64,000 bases of DNA from Posidonia oceanica (taxonomy: Eukaryota > Streptophyta > Magnoliopsida > Alismatales > Posidoniaceae): the NCBI GenBank assembly GCA_037176725.1, contig JAZBRS010000057.1:91347501-91411500 (forward strand), in the 5' to 3' direction. This document shows positions 31,784 to 41,882 of this stretch, one piece after another. The notes beneath the pieces were generated by a model. It saw only the letters and a program-made list of their open reading frames with translations, had not been told where the DNA came from and did no database searches. The position numbers and the translations under genes were made by a program. Each line of letters starts with the position of its first letter. Position 1 is the stretch's first letter.

Positions 31784-33091
31784 TGCTAGACTCCGGCTTT
31801 CGTTCCCGGCTTTTTGCTCGCCTGTTTTGCAGCCTTGTCTGCCTTGTGTGCCTTCTTTGCCTGCTTCCCTCATTTTTCTGTGCAAACTCCTAGAAAGTCT
31901 CTTTGTAGCTACTTTGCTTAGGTTTTGCACCTCTTTCGCCTCGGTTTGCGCTCCCTTTCGCTTGGCTTTGCTTCTCTGCTTGTTTATTTACTTATTGTCT
32001 TGCTTATGCTCTTACTTCCTTTACAGCATACTTGTCTTTATTTTTTGCCTTACTTGCTTATTACTGCTTTAGTTATCGCACATTGCATGTCTACGTACTT
32101 GTGTGGCAACAATACATGCTTTTTGAATGTTGAATGCTTCTTTTACACCTTTGCTATGTCACTACGCACGCACATGCCTTGCATGCATGCCTTCTGACTT
32201 GATGAATGTTTTTTCTTCACCATTATGCTGACAAACACTTGCACATGCCATGCACTTGCCTTTTGTTGTGTTGTATGATTGTCTGCCTGCCATTCTTGAC
32301 TGATTTTCTTCCCTTTCGCACATGCCATGCCTAGGATAGTAGAAACTTGTTTGCTCTCCCCATGGTTAACTAAAAACCGCAAGTAAAAAGAACTCCTAGG
32401 AGCAACTAGAGACTCTGAACAATCCTTCACTCCCTCTGGTTAATAAAATGTGCAAGATAAAAGACTTTAAGCATTTGCATAAGCATCATATAGGGCATGC
32501 ATTCTTCTCATCTGAGTCCCCCTATTAGTCTGCGAAGGACGGTCCCGATTTCTTGTTCCACCGCTTTGGGCGTGGCACGAGTTAGTCAGTCTGTCTCCCC
32601 CTCATCCGGGGGTCGTGTCGGTGTTAGTAGAGGGTACCACCTACGCTTTGGCGGGGTAGAGGCCACCAACGCACCACCCTGTCATTTCTTGAGCTTTGGG
32701 CCGGGAGTTAGATAGGGGACCTACTTTTTCTGACTTGAGTCAGTGACCCGTACACCCCGGGATACCCGGAGTAGACAACCTTGCTAGGAAACACTAGTTA
32801 GGTAAGGGGGGCATACTAGAAAGCATGCATATCATTCATGCCATTTAACTAACTCATTTGCATTCATCTTTTAGTTTCTAACCCTAATTTCCTTCTGTTG
32901 TGTCAGCGTGACCGGTAAAGCGAGTTTCCCTTTGCTAGAGCTCGAGTACCGACCCTCGTTGACACCCCTTTTGCGACTTCATTCGCGACCATTCCCCTTC
33001 CGAGCTATCCGCATTTGCGACGATAGCTCCTCTTAGGAAGCACCGCTTGAACACTCGTCGCAGCCCTATTCTCACGCGATCTAGGTCAGCA
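31784..33091 (+). other. 5' leader of element B (PBS to gag)
   Basis: About 1.3 kb of noncoding sequence colinear with A's leader. It carries an AATAAA word at 32452-32457, also present in A, and the candidate intron 32802-32906. No conserved ORF. Confidence 0.65.
32802..32906 (+). other. Candidate 105-nt intron in the 5' leader of B
   Basis: Donor GTTAG/GTAAGG, CTAAC-type branch candidate near 32878, pyrimidine-rich tract, acceptor GTGTCAG. Same ends and same length as 21598-21702 in A. Gag starts 185 nt further on. Confidence 0.5.
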
Positions 33092-33340
33092 ATGGCCCAG
33101 TACGTTAGTGAGCCTCTTTTCACTCCTGTCACGGAGGGTGTTCCCGTTCCGGCCCCTCCGGTTGCTCCTTCTGTCCCCCTTGTTCCCCCTCCGACGCCAG
33201 GGTTTCCTCCCCTGACGTCTCTAGGTTCTCAGTACGTTTCGGGACAGTGGTACGCATCTCTTCCTCCGGATCCGGTCGCCGAATCCATCTTGACGATCGT
33301 TACTCGCGTTTCGGAGACGCCACTGCCCCCTCCATCTTAG
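33092..33340 (+). CDS. Gag N-terminal segment of element B
   Basis: 82 residues of Pro/Val-rich Gag N terminus colinear with A. It ends at TAG where A has Gln. Confidence 0.65.
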   Translation: MAQYVSEPLFTPVTEGVPVPAPPVAPSVPLVPPPTPGFPPLTSLGSQYVSGQWYASLPPDPVAESILTIVTRVSETPLPPPS

Positions 33341-36133
33341 GGATATGTCGCTTTCGACATCCCTTCCACCGTCGCTGCGACCTTTGCTGTAGAATCCTTC
33401 CCTCCCGGACAATCTGTGTCCGTGCCACTTGTTTCTCAGCCTTCGCCGGCACTGCACTTCAGCGTCCCCACTGGCGAGACGCCCGAGGTGCAGTACCAGC
33501 ACCTGATGGAGCTTGCCCAGAAACTGCAAAGCATGGCTCTATCAGTTCGTCCTTCTTCTATTCCTGTCGTTCCTGAGGTTCCTCTGAGGCCAGTTCCTGC
33601 ATTCCATGCACCGACCTCCACACCTCCGCCTCGACCATCGTCTCAACTGCTCACGGTTCCGACGATGGGGGCTCGTTTACCGTCTCCTGCTGCACAACAC
33701 TTAGCACAGCATGCTCCACTTCCCCCTGGTGGTCAGTCCTTTGGACCGGCTGGAGCCCAGTACCTCACTGGCTCGCTGTCTGGCACTCCGCCTGTACAGC
33801 AACTGGTGCTCCGTCATCCTACCCCTATCACAGCACAGCATGGCATCTACTCTTCTCCTCTGCACCAGGTCCAGCATCCTGCATACACTCCTGCATACAC
33901 AGTCCCCCAGCACGGATACGCCAGCCATCCCGTTGCTCCACCAGGCGACGCTATGGTAGATCCGGAGGAGCACTTAGGTGCGACCCATTCGGCGTATGTG
34001 CTCGCTACCCCTGCTGATCCCTCTCCTACAGCAGCAATCCCAGACCCCATCAATAACCGGATGGACGTCTTAGAGAAAGCACTACGATTAGTGCAGGGTA
34101 CTGAGCACCAGACCTACCAATTCCGAGACCTCTGCTGCTTTCCAGAGGCGGTACTCCCTCCGAAGTTCAAGATCCCGGACTTCGAGAAGTATAATGGTAG
34201 GGGCTGCCCCGTAGCGCACTTGAAGGCGTATTACGGTGATCTCGCTCAGCTTCAGGCTGACGAGAGGTTGCTGATCCACTTGTTCCAGAAGAGTTTGACC
34301 GGGCCGGCACTCAAGTGGTTTACATCGCTTGACATGTCAGCCATCAAGACTTGGAACGACCTCAGTCAGGCGTTCCTGGATCAATACTCCTTCAACCTCG
34401 ATCTGGTCCCAAAGAGGGCGGACTTGATCGCAATCAAGCAGAATTCTGGCGAGCCGTTCGGGGAGTACGTCGGCCGTTGGCGCGCCCTTGCCTCTCAGGT
34501 TCGAGATAGACCCTCTGACGAGGAGTCTATCGAGATCGTTATCAAAGGGTCACAGCCGTCTCTCGGAGCTCTGCTTAGCATCCAACCAGTCACTACTTTT
34601 GCAGCACTCATCAGAGCTGGAGCGCGCGTGGAGAGTTCTTTGCGGAGTGGCAACTTCCCGGCTCTCTCTGCGTTCGCTAAGCAGGCAGTGATCAGCAGCA
34701 ACAGTGCCAACAGCAGCACCCCCAACAACAACAACGGCGGCAGCAGCAACAACCGCCCGAAGAGGAAGGATTCGCCGAAACCTGCTGTTGCATTCGTCGA
34801 TTCCCCTGCTGTGCCTGTTCGCCTGCCATCCCGGCCTGCCCTAGCTCAGATGGTGTACGCTCCTGCACCTAGGAATCCACACACACCACACATCACTACC
34901 ACTGCTAGACCGGTCTATCCTGCCGCACCGGTTCAGCAAGGCTCACACCCAAGGCAAAGAAGGCCACCCATTGAGAGGCGTAGTTTCACCCCACTGGTGG
35001 AACCGCTCACGGCCATCTTGCCAAAGGTTGCATCGCTCCTGAAGTTCCCGGAGGTTCGTCCGCCACCAAGTCCTCTGCCACTTTGGTTTAGGTCGAACCT
35101 CTTCTGCAATTTCCATCGAAGTGTCGGGCATTCGACGGACAATTGCTTCTCCCTGCGGAACGCAATTCAGGACTTGATCGAATCGGGAACGATTGTGATC
35201 GACACGCACGAGGCATCCACTCAAGCACGCACTCATGCACACTCAGCTGTTCCCCCACATTCTGGCATCACCCGCCAACCCTTACCGGAGCACTCTTATC
35301 CGGGAGGGGCGGGAACCTCAGGCGTCCATTCTGTCTTTCCCTCTGGGCCTGCTACCTCTGTGGTCGACCATTCTGATCTCATCTCTTACATCTCTGAGCC
35401 TTTCCCAGTCAGTCTCTATCTCGCGGCAGTTGCCGGCTCCGAGTCGGGAATTCACCTGATCCGACCGCGTGCCAGGCCGAAGCGCCCTCTCGCGCCTCCC
35501 ACCGTGCTTCCCCAGGCTCAATCCCCTGTACACCTTCTAGCTAGGGCCCAGCCTAGTTCCCCCATCCACCTCTTAGGGCGACCTCAACTACACCTTCTAG
35601 ACAGACCTCAACCTGCCTCAGCCTTCCCACCCCAACAACCATACCCATTAGACAGACCGCAGTATCCAATAGGTCCCCCTATAACCCCTCCTGTGCTCGC
35701 AGCACGTGCTCCAGTCGTCATTGATTTGACCCTAGACACCCATCGCGTCCCTTACAGCTACGCCACAGAGATGTGCGCGGAAGTAACGCGATCGAGGAGG
35801 GTTTACAGGCCCCCAACACCGGCAATTAGGCCAACTCACCCTAGACCTATTATGCCCCCACCCTCTAACCAACCCATAGTAGATCCAACTCCAGATCAGC
35901 CTGTAACTAGCCAAATCCCTACCCAGCCTGTAGTAACCCAGCTTCCTGCCACTACTCCCTTAGAACCTGCTAGAATCACCCCTCCAGTTGCTAGAAGGAG
36001 CCAACCTAAAGCCGACTTGACCTCCCAGCTTAAGAAGGTCAAAGCCGACATTTCTATCTGGGACTTGATCCACACCTCTGTCGAACACCGCGAGGCTTTT
36101 CTTCGTGTGTTCCAGGCTGCCCGTGTGTCCTAG
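33341..36133 (+). CDS. Gag core, zinc knuckle and Pro-rich region, element B
   Basis: The longest open stretch of B's gag. A Pro/Gln-rich region comes first, then the retrotransposon gag core (FEKYNGRGCPVAHLKAYYGD to ALIRAGARVESSL, nt about 34175-34640). The CX2HX4HX4C knuckle is at nt about 35103-35145, followed by a Pro-rich tail with repeated LLxRAQ/LLxRPQ words. It should form the capsid and bind RNA. It stops at TAG just before the protease where A has Lys. That stop is not shared with A, so it is a lesion and not a gag/pol boundary signal. Confidence 0.85.
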   Translation, partial: GYVAFDIPSTVAATFAVESFPPGQSVSVPLVSQPSPALHFSVPTGETPEVQYQHLMELAQKLQSMALSVRPSSIPVVPEVPLRPVPAFHAPTSTPPPRPSSQLLTVPTMGARLPSPAAQHLAQHAPLPPGGQSFGPAGAQYLTGSLSGTPPVQQLVLRHPTPITAQHGIYSSPLHQVQHPAYTPAYTVPQHGYASHPVAPPGDAMVDPEEHLGATHSAYVLATPADPSPTAAIPDPINNRMDVLEKALRLVQGTEHQTYQFRDLCCFPEAVLPPKFKIPDFEKYNGRGCPVAHLKAYYGDLAQLQADERLLIHLFQKSLTGPALKWFTSLDMSAIKTWNDLSQAFLDQYSFNLDLVPKRADLIAIKQNSGEPFGEYVGRWRALASQVRDRPSDEESIEIVIKGSQPSLGALLSIQPVTTFAALIRAGARVESSLRSGNFPALSAFAKQAVISSNSANSSTPNNNNGGSSNNRPKRKDSPKPAVAFVDSPAVPVRLPSRPALAQMVYAPAPRNPHTPHITTTARPVYPAAPVQQGSHPRQRRPPIERRSFTPLVEPLTAILPKVASLLKFPEVRPPPSPLPLWFRSNLFCNFHRSVGHSTDNCFSLRNAIQDLIESGTIVIDTHEASTQARTHAHSAVPPHSGITRQPLPEHSYPGGAGTSGVHSVFPSGPATSVVDHSDLISYISEPFPVSLYLAAVAGSESGIHLIRPRARPKRPLAPPTVLPQAQSPVHLLARAQPSSPIHLLGRPQLHLLDRPQPASAFPPQQPYPLDRPQYPIGPPITPPVLAARAPVVIDLTLDTHRVPYSYATEMCAEVTRSRRVYRPPTPAIRPTHPRPIMPPPSNQPIVDPTPDQPVTSQIPTQPVVTQLPATTPLEPARITPPVARRSQPKADLTSQLKKVKADISIWDLIHTSVEHREAFLRVFQAARVS

Positions 36134-38998
36134 TCCATTGAGCCTTCAGCCTTGGAGAGCATGGTTGGGTTGATTGCGGAGCCCCAGGTCATCTCTTTTA
36201 CGAGCGATGAGCTGCCTCCGGCGGGGATTAATCACAACCAACCCCTATTCGTCACGGTGCAGTTCAAAAACTTTCGCATTCCCCTAACACTGGTTGATAA
36301 TGGGTCAGGCCTTAACGTCTGCCCCTTGCGTACAGCAACCAAGCTCGGATTCAAAGCCGAGGACATCACCCCAGCCGTGAAGGGAATGACAGCCTTTGAC
36401 AACACTCACCATGATGCTCTAGGGGTCCTGATTATTCCTCTTGCTATTGGCCCGGTTGTCTTCGACGTAGAATTCTATGTCGTCGACTTGCAGCCGAACT
36501 TCAACCTTCTGCTTGGGCGCCCTTGGCTCCACAAGCATCAGGTCCTTCCTTCGACCCTCCATCGAATGATAAAGTACCGTCGCGGCGACGATGTCATTGT
36601 CGTCATGGCGGAGAACTTTGAGAAGGAGCGGATCGAAGCAGTCTCCCCCGTATCGTCGCAATCTATCCCGTTTGACCCCGACACTTCTGAAGCCCTATAT
36701 CGCGTTAATCGGTGTGAGCCGGTTAACTTCATTCCTGATCTTGAACGTGTCAACTCCTTGACCGTTCACAGCAACTCCATTCGAATGGTCGAGAATGTAT
36801 GTCACAGGTGGGGTTACATCAAGGGTACGCCGCTCGGGCGTCACGGCCAGGGGATCGCCGAGCCGATCGTAGTAGTGGAGCGAAGGAAATCTGAAGGCCT
36901 CGGCTACGAGCCCAACACCAACGAAGATCACAGCTCTCAGCTCAACAATCCAGAATCAGCCATTCCCAGAGACCTCACTAACTTTACCAGTGCAGGAACC
37001 CTGGGATCATCCGACGATCAAGACACGGTACCGACAGAGGATTGGGTGTGTGTTGAGGACTACTACTCGGATGAGGAGCAGTCTGGTACAACAGAGGCAG
37101 TCCCAACCAGCACAGCAGAAACAGTGATCAGAGCAGAGGCCACACAGTCAATCTATTCAGCTCTTCCTCTGGCAAAAACAGTAGGCAGCTCAGCAGGCCC
37201 TGTGGCAGAACTGGCAAGTTCCCACTCTTTTGCAGCCACATCAGCTTCCCAAGAACAGACAGCAGCAGTGCAGGAGTCAGGGACACTCCTTCTGGCAGAA
37301 TCAAGCATGCTACCAGCGGTCACAGCAACATCAGTGCCACTGTCCCTATCTCTGGAGGGGCAGTTAATCAACTCAGTCAGCAGCGCGGCTCAGCCCGCTC
37401 CAGCAGCCACACCTCCAGGAATGCAGCAGGCGCAGTCCGCTTCGCATCCTCCTGACAACCAGCAGCAGCTCTCATGGCAAGACCCCATGGCGTCAGAGGC
37501 TGCACTCTCTCAGTTACGGCCCGATACAAAAGGCCAACTGAGCACTACACTCTCCGGGCCCTTGAGTCCTTTGAAGAGCACCCTTGCTTACTCTCCAATA
37601 GTGACCCTGGCAGCATATCCATCTATGGCACCGCTGACTTGTCTATCTTGGCCTTCAACATCAGAGTTGCCGCCATCGGACGCGCCCGTGAACCAGATCA
37701 TGCAGATTCCCAGGGCAGCAATCCGTCTTGCAGCCGGGCCAGTGCCGCAGGCCCCCGGCGCCTACTACGTCGACTCCCCCTCGGACGAGGAAGAAGGAGT
37801 GGCGATAGAAGCCCAGGTCGATTCTTGGATGTCTGACTTAGAACTACTCTATCAAGAACAGATCAAGTCAATAGTAGAAGACCTGGCAGAGCATCAAGCC
37901 GCAGAAAGGAAAGGGAAAGCCGTGGTTACGGACCCTCCTCTGCAAGAAGACCATGCCTCTATCATGGTCCTGGAAGAAGACTCAACAGCGCCGGACTCCC
38001 CTAGACCAGATGAGCTCATTACTCTCCAATCGGAAAGCGGGTCTAGGTGGTTTGTGCAACACATGCCTCATTTGAGCAGCATAGCAAGCGGCAACGCCCT
38101 GATCAGCCGCCAGTTCGGCATACCCTCCCCAAGCACATTAGAAGACCCGGAGGAGGAACCATCGGCAGTGCAAGCAGCAGCAGTAACAGAGCAGAAAGCA
38201 GAATCAGTAACAGAACTGTCAGCAGCCTCAGCGGCAGAACAGTCAACAGCATCAACAGCAGAATCAGCAAGGCCCTCAGTAGAATCAGCAAAGCACTCAG
38301 CAGAATCAGTCAGGCCAGAGCAAACAGCAGAAGGAGTTGCTGGGACGGAGGTCGCGCACCGAGGCTACAAGAACACTAGAGTAAGCGTGACCATCCTGAA
38401 GCGTCACCAGGGCCAAGCAGCGGAACACATGCACTCTTTCGACATCACAAGCCCTTCCTTTGAGAAAGAGATCCTCTCGGAACTTATTGCTTATGGAGAG
38501 GAGGATGATACGGGCATAGATGAGACTGATGAATCATTGCCCGAGTTCCGGCCCTATGACGACGACCCAGAAGGCCCCAACCTCCATGTTGAAGAAGAAA
38601 CAGAGGTTGTCAACATCGGCACAGCTGAGGAAGTCAGAGAAGTTCGTATAAGTGCCCAGCTGTCCTCCCAGGCTCAAGCAGAGTTCATCGCATTCCTGAA
38701 AGAGTATGCGGATGTCTTCGCCTGGAGTTACGAGGATATGGTCGGCCTTGACATCGAAGTAGTGGTGCACAATCTACCCTTAAACCCGGATGCCAAGCCA
38801 GTGAAGCAGAAACTAAGAAGATGGCGACCACAGTGGCTGCTCATGATCAAAGAAGAGATAATGAAGCAGCTCAGGGTCAACTTTCTGAAGGTCGTTCTTT
38901 ATCCTGAATGGCTGGCAAACATTGTGCCTGTGCCCAAGAAAGATGGCCGAATCCGGATCTGCATCGACTACAGGGACCTGAACAAGGCGAGTCCCTAG
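36134..38998 (+). CDS. Protease, G-patch-like motif, linker and RT start, element B
   Basis: The retropepsin domain has VDNGSGLNV at nt about 36291-36317 and ends near 36540. A degenerate G-patch-like motif lies at about 36790-36915. Then follow about 600 residues of Ser/Ala/Glu-rich linker with SAES-type repeats around 38160-38320. RT begins near 38765 (LPLNPDAKPVKQKLRRW) and runs to DYRDLNKASP, where a TAG replaces A's Lys codon. Confidence 0.87.
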   Translation, partial: SIEPSALESMVGLIAEPQVISFTSDELPPAGINHNQPLFVTVQFKNFRIPLTLVDNGSGLNVCPLRTATKLGFKAEDITPAVKGMTAFDNTHHDALGVLIIPLAIGPVVFDVEFYVVDLQPNFNLLLGRPWLHKHQVLPSTLHRMIKYRRGDDVIVVMAENFEKERIEAVSPVSSQSIPFDPDTSEALYRVNRCEPVNFIPDLERVNSLTVHSNSIRMVENVCHRWGYIKGTPLGRHGQGIAEPIVVVERRKSEGLGYEPNTNEDHSSQLNNPESAIPRDLTNFTSAGTLGSSDDQDTVPTEDWVCVEDYYSDEEQSGTTEAVPTSTAETVIRAEATQSIYSALPLAKTVGSSAGPVAELASSHSFAATSASQEQTAAVQESGTLLLAESSMLPAVTATSVPLSLSLEGQLINSVSSAAQPAPAATPPGMQQAQSASHPPDNQQQLSWQDPMASEAALSQLRPDTKGQLSTTLSGPLSPLKSTLAYSPIVTLAAYPSMAPLTCLSWPSTSELPPSDAPVNQIMQIPRAAIRLAAGPVPQAPGAYYVDSPSDEEEGVAIEAQVDSWMSDLELLYQEQIKSIVEDLAEHQAAERKGKAVVTDPPLQEDHASIMVLEEDSTAPDSPRPDELITLQSESGSRWFVQHMPHLSSIASGNALISRQFGIPSPSTLEDPEEEPSAVQAAAVTEQKAESVTELSAASAAEQSTASTAESARPSVESAKHSAESVRPEQTAEGVAGTEVAHRGYKNTRVSVTILKRHQGQAAEHMHSFDITSPSFEKEILSELIAYGEEDDTGIDETDESLPEFRPYDDDPEGPNLHVEEETEVVNIGTAEEVREVRISAQLSSQAQAEFIAFLKEYADVFAWSYEDMVGLDIEVVVHNLPLNPDAKPVKQKLRRWRPQWLLMIKEEIMKQLRVNFLKVVLYPEWLANIVPVPKKDGRIRICIDYRDLNKASP

Positions 38999-40645
38999 GA
39001 CGACTTTCCATTGCCTCACATTGACGTCCTAGTCGACAATACAGCGGGCCACAAGATGCTCTCCTTCATGGACGGCTTTTCTGGATACAATCAAATCAAA
39101 ATGGCAGAAGAAGACATGGAAAAGACTTCATTCATCACCCCTTGGGGAGTCTTCGGCTACCAAGTCATGCCGTTCGGCCTGAAAAATGCTGGTGCGACCT
39201 ATCAGAGGGCCATGACTGCGCGCTTCCACGACCTCATGCACCAAGAAGTAGAGGTCTACGTAGACGACATGATTGCTAAAAGCAAAGAGCCTGAAGATCA
39301 TCTTACCTGTCTCAAAAAGCTCTTTGACCGTCTACGGAAGTACAAGCTGCACCTGAATCCCAAGAAGTGCGTATTCGGGGTGTCTTCTGGCAAATTGCTC
39401 GGCTACATTGTTAGCCAAAGGGGGATTGAGGTGGACCCGTTGAAAGCACAAGCCATCGTGGACATGCCACCCCCTAGGACTGAAAAAGAAGTCAGAAGTC
39501 TGCTTGGGCGTTTACAATATATCAGCCGCTTCATTGCACAGCTTACGCCCATCTGCGAGCCCATATTCAAGCTCTTGAAGAAGAATGCGCAGATTCACTG
39601 GAGCGAGGAATGTCAGGCTGCATTTGCCAAGATCAAGCAGCTGCTGATCAAGCCTTCTGTCCTGGTCCCGCCTACACCAGGGAGACCTTTGCTTCTCTAC
39701 CTTTCTACCACACAGCATTCCATGGGCGCCGTCTTGGGCCAACATGACGAATCTGGTAGAAAGGAGCGCGCCATCTATTACCTGAGCAAGAAATTTAATG
39801 AATGCGAAACCAGGTACAGTACACTAGAGAAGACCTGTTTGTCCCTTGTCTGGGCTGCACAGAAACTAAGGCACTACATGATGGCATACCCAGTACAGCT
39901 CTTATGCCGGCATGATCCTATCAAGTTCCTTTTTCAGAAGCCGGCCATGGTGGGCAGATGTGCTAAGTGGCAGGTGTTATTGTCTCAGTACGACATCACT
40001 TTTGTCACACAAAAGTCCATGAAGGGTCAGGCCATGGCAGACCATCTTGCTGACCTTCCTCTGCCTGAATACCAACCCCTCCAGACACAGTTCCCTGATG
40101 AAGACATTCTCTTTGCAATGGAGGACTCTGAGCAGAAAGATCTTGAGAAACAAGAGGAATGGCAGCTCTACTTTGATGGTGCAGTCAACAAAAAGGGCCG
40201 AGGCGTAGGCGCAGTGTTGACCACGCCCCAGGGACAGATGATTCCCTTCGCGAGGAAGCTGACTTTCGCATGCACAAACAATGAAGCGGAGTATGAAGCA
40301 TGCATCCTAGGGTTGAAAGTCGCCCTCGAACATGAGGCACAGAAGCTGCATGTGCACGGTGATGCCATGCTGGTAATTTCTCAAGTGAACGGCGACTGGA
40401 GGACAGAAGATCCCAAGCTTGTGCCGTATCACGAACACCTGCTGAGGCTGATGGAAGAATTTGAGAGCATCTGCTTCACATACATGAACAGAGCCAAGAA
40501 CGTATACGCAGACGCATTGGCAACTTTGGCATCCTGGCTCACTATATCTGAAGACGGTGCAGTGGATGTATCAGTCGCTCGCATTGAGCAGCCTGCATAT
40601 TGCCTGAACATAGAAGAGGCGGATCCAGCAGAGGAGCAGCCCTAG
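38999..40645 (+). CDS. RT catalytic core, native RNase H and captured RNase H, element B
   Basis: RT motifs FMDGFSGYNQIKMAEED, MPFGLKNAGATYQR and YVDD (nt about 39259) are kept. The native RNase H starts near 39690 with LYLSTTQHSMGAVLG, lacking the first catalytic Asp. The captured RNase H (from about 40155) has YFDGA, NNEAEYEA, HGDAMLV and YADALAT. It ends at TAG where A has Trp. Confidence 0.88.
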   Translation, partial: DDFPLPHIDVLVDNTAGHKMLSFMDGFSGYNQIKMAEEDMEKTSFITPWGVFGYQVMPFGLKNAGATYQRAMTARFHDLMHQEVEVYVDDMIAKSKEPEDHLTCLKKLFDRLRKYKLHLNPKKCVFGVSSGKLLGYIVSQRGIEVDPLKAQAIVDMPPPRTEKEVRSLLGRLQYISRFIAQLTPICEPIFKLLKKNAQIHWSEECQAAFAKIKQLLIKPSVLVPPTPGRPLLLYLSTTQHSMGAVLGQHDESGRKERAIYYLSKKFNECETRYSTLEKTCLSLVWAAQKLRHYMMAYPVQLLCRHDPIKFLFQKPAMVGRCAKWQVLLSQYDITFVTQKSMKGQAMADHLADLPLPEYQPLQTQFPDEDILFAMEDSEQKDLEKQEEWQLYFDGAVNKKGRGVGAVLTTPQGQMIPFARKLTFACTNNEAEYEACILGLKVALEHEAQKLHVHGDAMLVISQVNGDWRTEDPKLVPYHEHLLRLMEEFESICFTYMNRAKNVYADALATLASWLTISEDGAVDVSVARIEQPAYCLNIEEADPAEEQP

Positions 40646-40951
40646 TATCAAGATATAAAATCTTTTCTGGAGTCTGGTAGTTTTCCTCCTGATACCACGG
40701 CAGCAGACAAGAGAACTCTGGCGCGTCTGGCGTCAAAGTATGTGTTGGGGGCTGGGCAGCTGTACAGAAGGTCATACAATCAGATGCTACTACGCTGCCT
40801 GGACAAATCGGAGGCTGACACGCTGATGCTCCAAGTGCATGCAGGGACCTGTGGCCCGCACATGAACGGCGTCCTCTTGGCCAAGAAGATTATGCTCCAG
40901 GGATATTTCTGGCAGACCATGGAAGCTGACTGCTGCCGGTTCGTGCGTTGA
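40646..40951 (+). CDS. Integrase zinc-binding segment, element B
   Basis: Linker after the captured RNase H plus the start of the HHCC domain (HAGTCGPHMNG, GYFWQTMEADCCRFVR). A TGA, where A has Arg, falls between the His and the CHNC half of the zinc motif. Confidence 0.75.
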   Translation, partial: YQDIKSFLESGSFPPDTTAADKRTLARLASKYVLGAGQLYRRSYNQMLLRCLDKSEADTLMLQVHAGTCGPHMNGVLLAKKIMLQGYFWQTMEADCCRFVR

Positions 40952-41323
40952 TGCCACAACTGTCAGATTCATGGTAACTTCATCAAGGCCCCTCCACATC
41001 AGCTGCACAACATGTCCTCACCGTGGCCTTTCTCCACCTGGGGGATCAATGTCATTGGCGCCATCCACCCTGCTGCTTCAAATGGTCATCGTTACATTCT
41101 GGTAGCGATCGATTACTTTACCAAGTGGGTGGAAGCAGCCTCTTACAGAACAGTCACCGCTGTGGCAACAGAAAAATTTATCAGAAACAATATCGTTGCC
41201 CGATATGGGGTCCCGCACTCAGTCATCTTTGATAATGGCACAAACTTCATTGCCAAAAGGATCGAGGAATACCTGCAGAGTCTCAAGATCAAGCATCATC
41301 GATCCTCGCCCTATCGGCCATAG
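40952..41323 (+). CDS. Integrase catalytic core, element B
   Basis: CHNCQIHG, then the core. The first catalytic Asp is changed to Asn (WGINVIG; A has WGIDVIG). The second Asp is kept in FDNGTNF. It ends at TAG, where A has Gln, just before the catalytic Glu. This integrase would be inactive even if the stops were read through. Confidence 0.85.
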   Translation, partial: CHNCQIHGNFIKAPPHQLHNMSSPWPFSTWGINVIGAIHPAASNGHRYILVAIDYFTKWVEAASYRTVTAVATEKFIRNNIVARYGVPHSVIFDNGTNFIAKRIEEYLQSLKIKHHRSSPYRP

Positions 41324-41882
41324 ATGAACGGAGCTGTGGAGTCTGCAAACAAGAACATTGTCAAGATTCTGAAGAAAATGGCAGAAACCCACAAGGATTG
41401 GCACGACAATCCCGTACGCGCTCTGGGCGTACAGGACATCAATCCGGACCTCGACAGGAGCCACCCCGTACTCTCTGGTGTACGGAATGGAAGCGGTGTT
41501 ACCTGTTGAAGTAGAGATCCCCTCTCTGCGGATCCTACGGGAAGCTGAGCTGGAAGAGGCAGAATGGGTCGAAGACCGTTGCATCCAACTGAACTTAATT
41601 GATGAGCGCAGATTGCAAGCTATGCACAACGCTCACTGCTATCAGAAGCGGATGGCCAGAGCATTCTTGAAGAAGGTCCAGCCCAGAAACTTTCTGCCAG
41701 GGGACCTTGTCTTGCGCGCCATTCACTTGCCTGACGGTCGAGGGAAATTCCGACCCAATTGGCGTGGCCCCTTTGTGGTCAAGCAGATCTTTTCGGGAGG
41801 CGCTGCAACTCTTGAGGATATGGACCGGGTCGAGCAGTCTGAGCCCGTCAACCTCTGCTATCTAAAGAAGTACTATCAGTAG
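41324..41882 (+). pseudogene. Integrase end with frameshift, element B
   Basis: MNGAVESANKNIVKILKKMA holds the catalytic Glu. After DWHD the frame is lost by a 2-base deletion near 41410 and recovered in another frame, continuing through YGMEAVLPVEVEIPS and PGDLVLRAI to the normal C terminus at 41882. Confidence 0.85.

Larger units (their letters stand above)
33092..41882 (+). pseudogene. gag-pol polyprotein gene of element B, broken by six stops and one frameshift
   Basis: The frame is that of A: gag, zinc knuckle, PR, linker, RT, native RH, captured RH, IN. The start at 33092 has good context (AGCAATGGCC). TAG codons are at 33338, 36131, 38996, 40643 and 41321; TGA at 40949; a 2-base loss near 41410 shifts the integrase tail. 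Five of the six stops replace sense codons in A that differ by one base (CAG, AAG, AAG, TGG, AGA); the sixth replaces CAG as well. It cannot encode a full polyprotein without readthrough. Confidence 0.92.

Noticed and set aside
36131..36133. Stop between gag and protease of B as a programmed gag/pol boundary
   Set aside because: A has a Lys codon at the same place and continues in frame, so it is a lesion of this copy.
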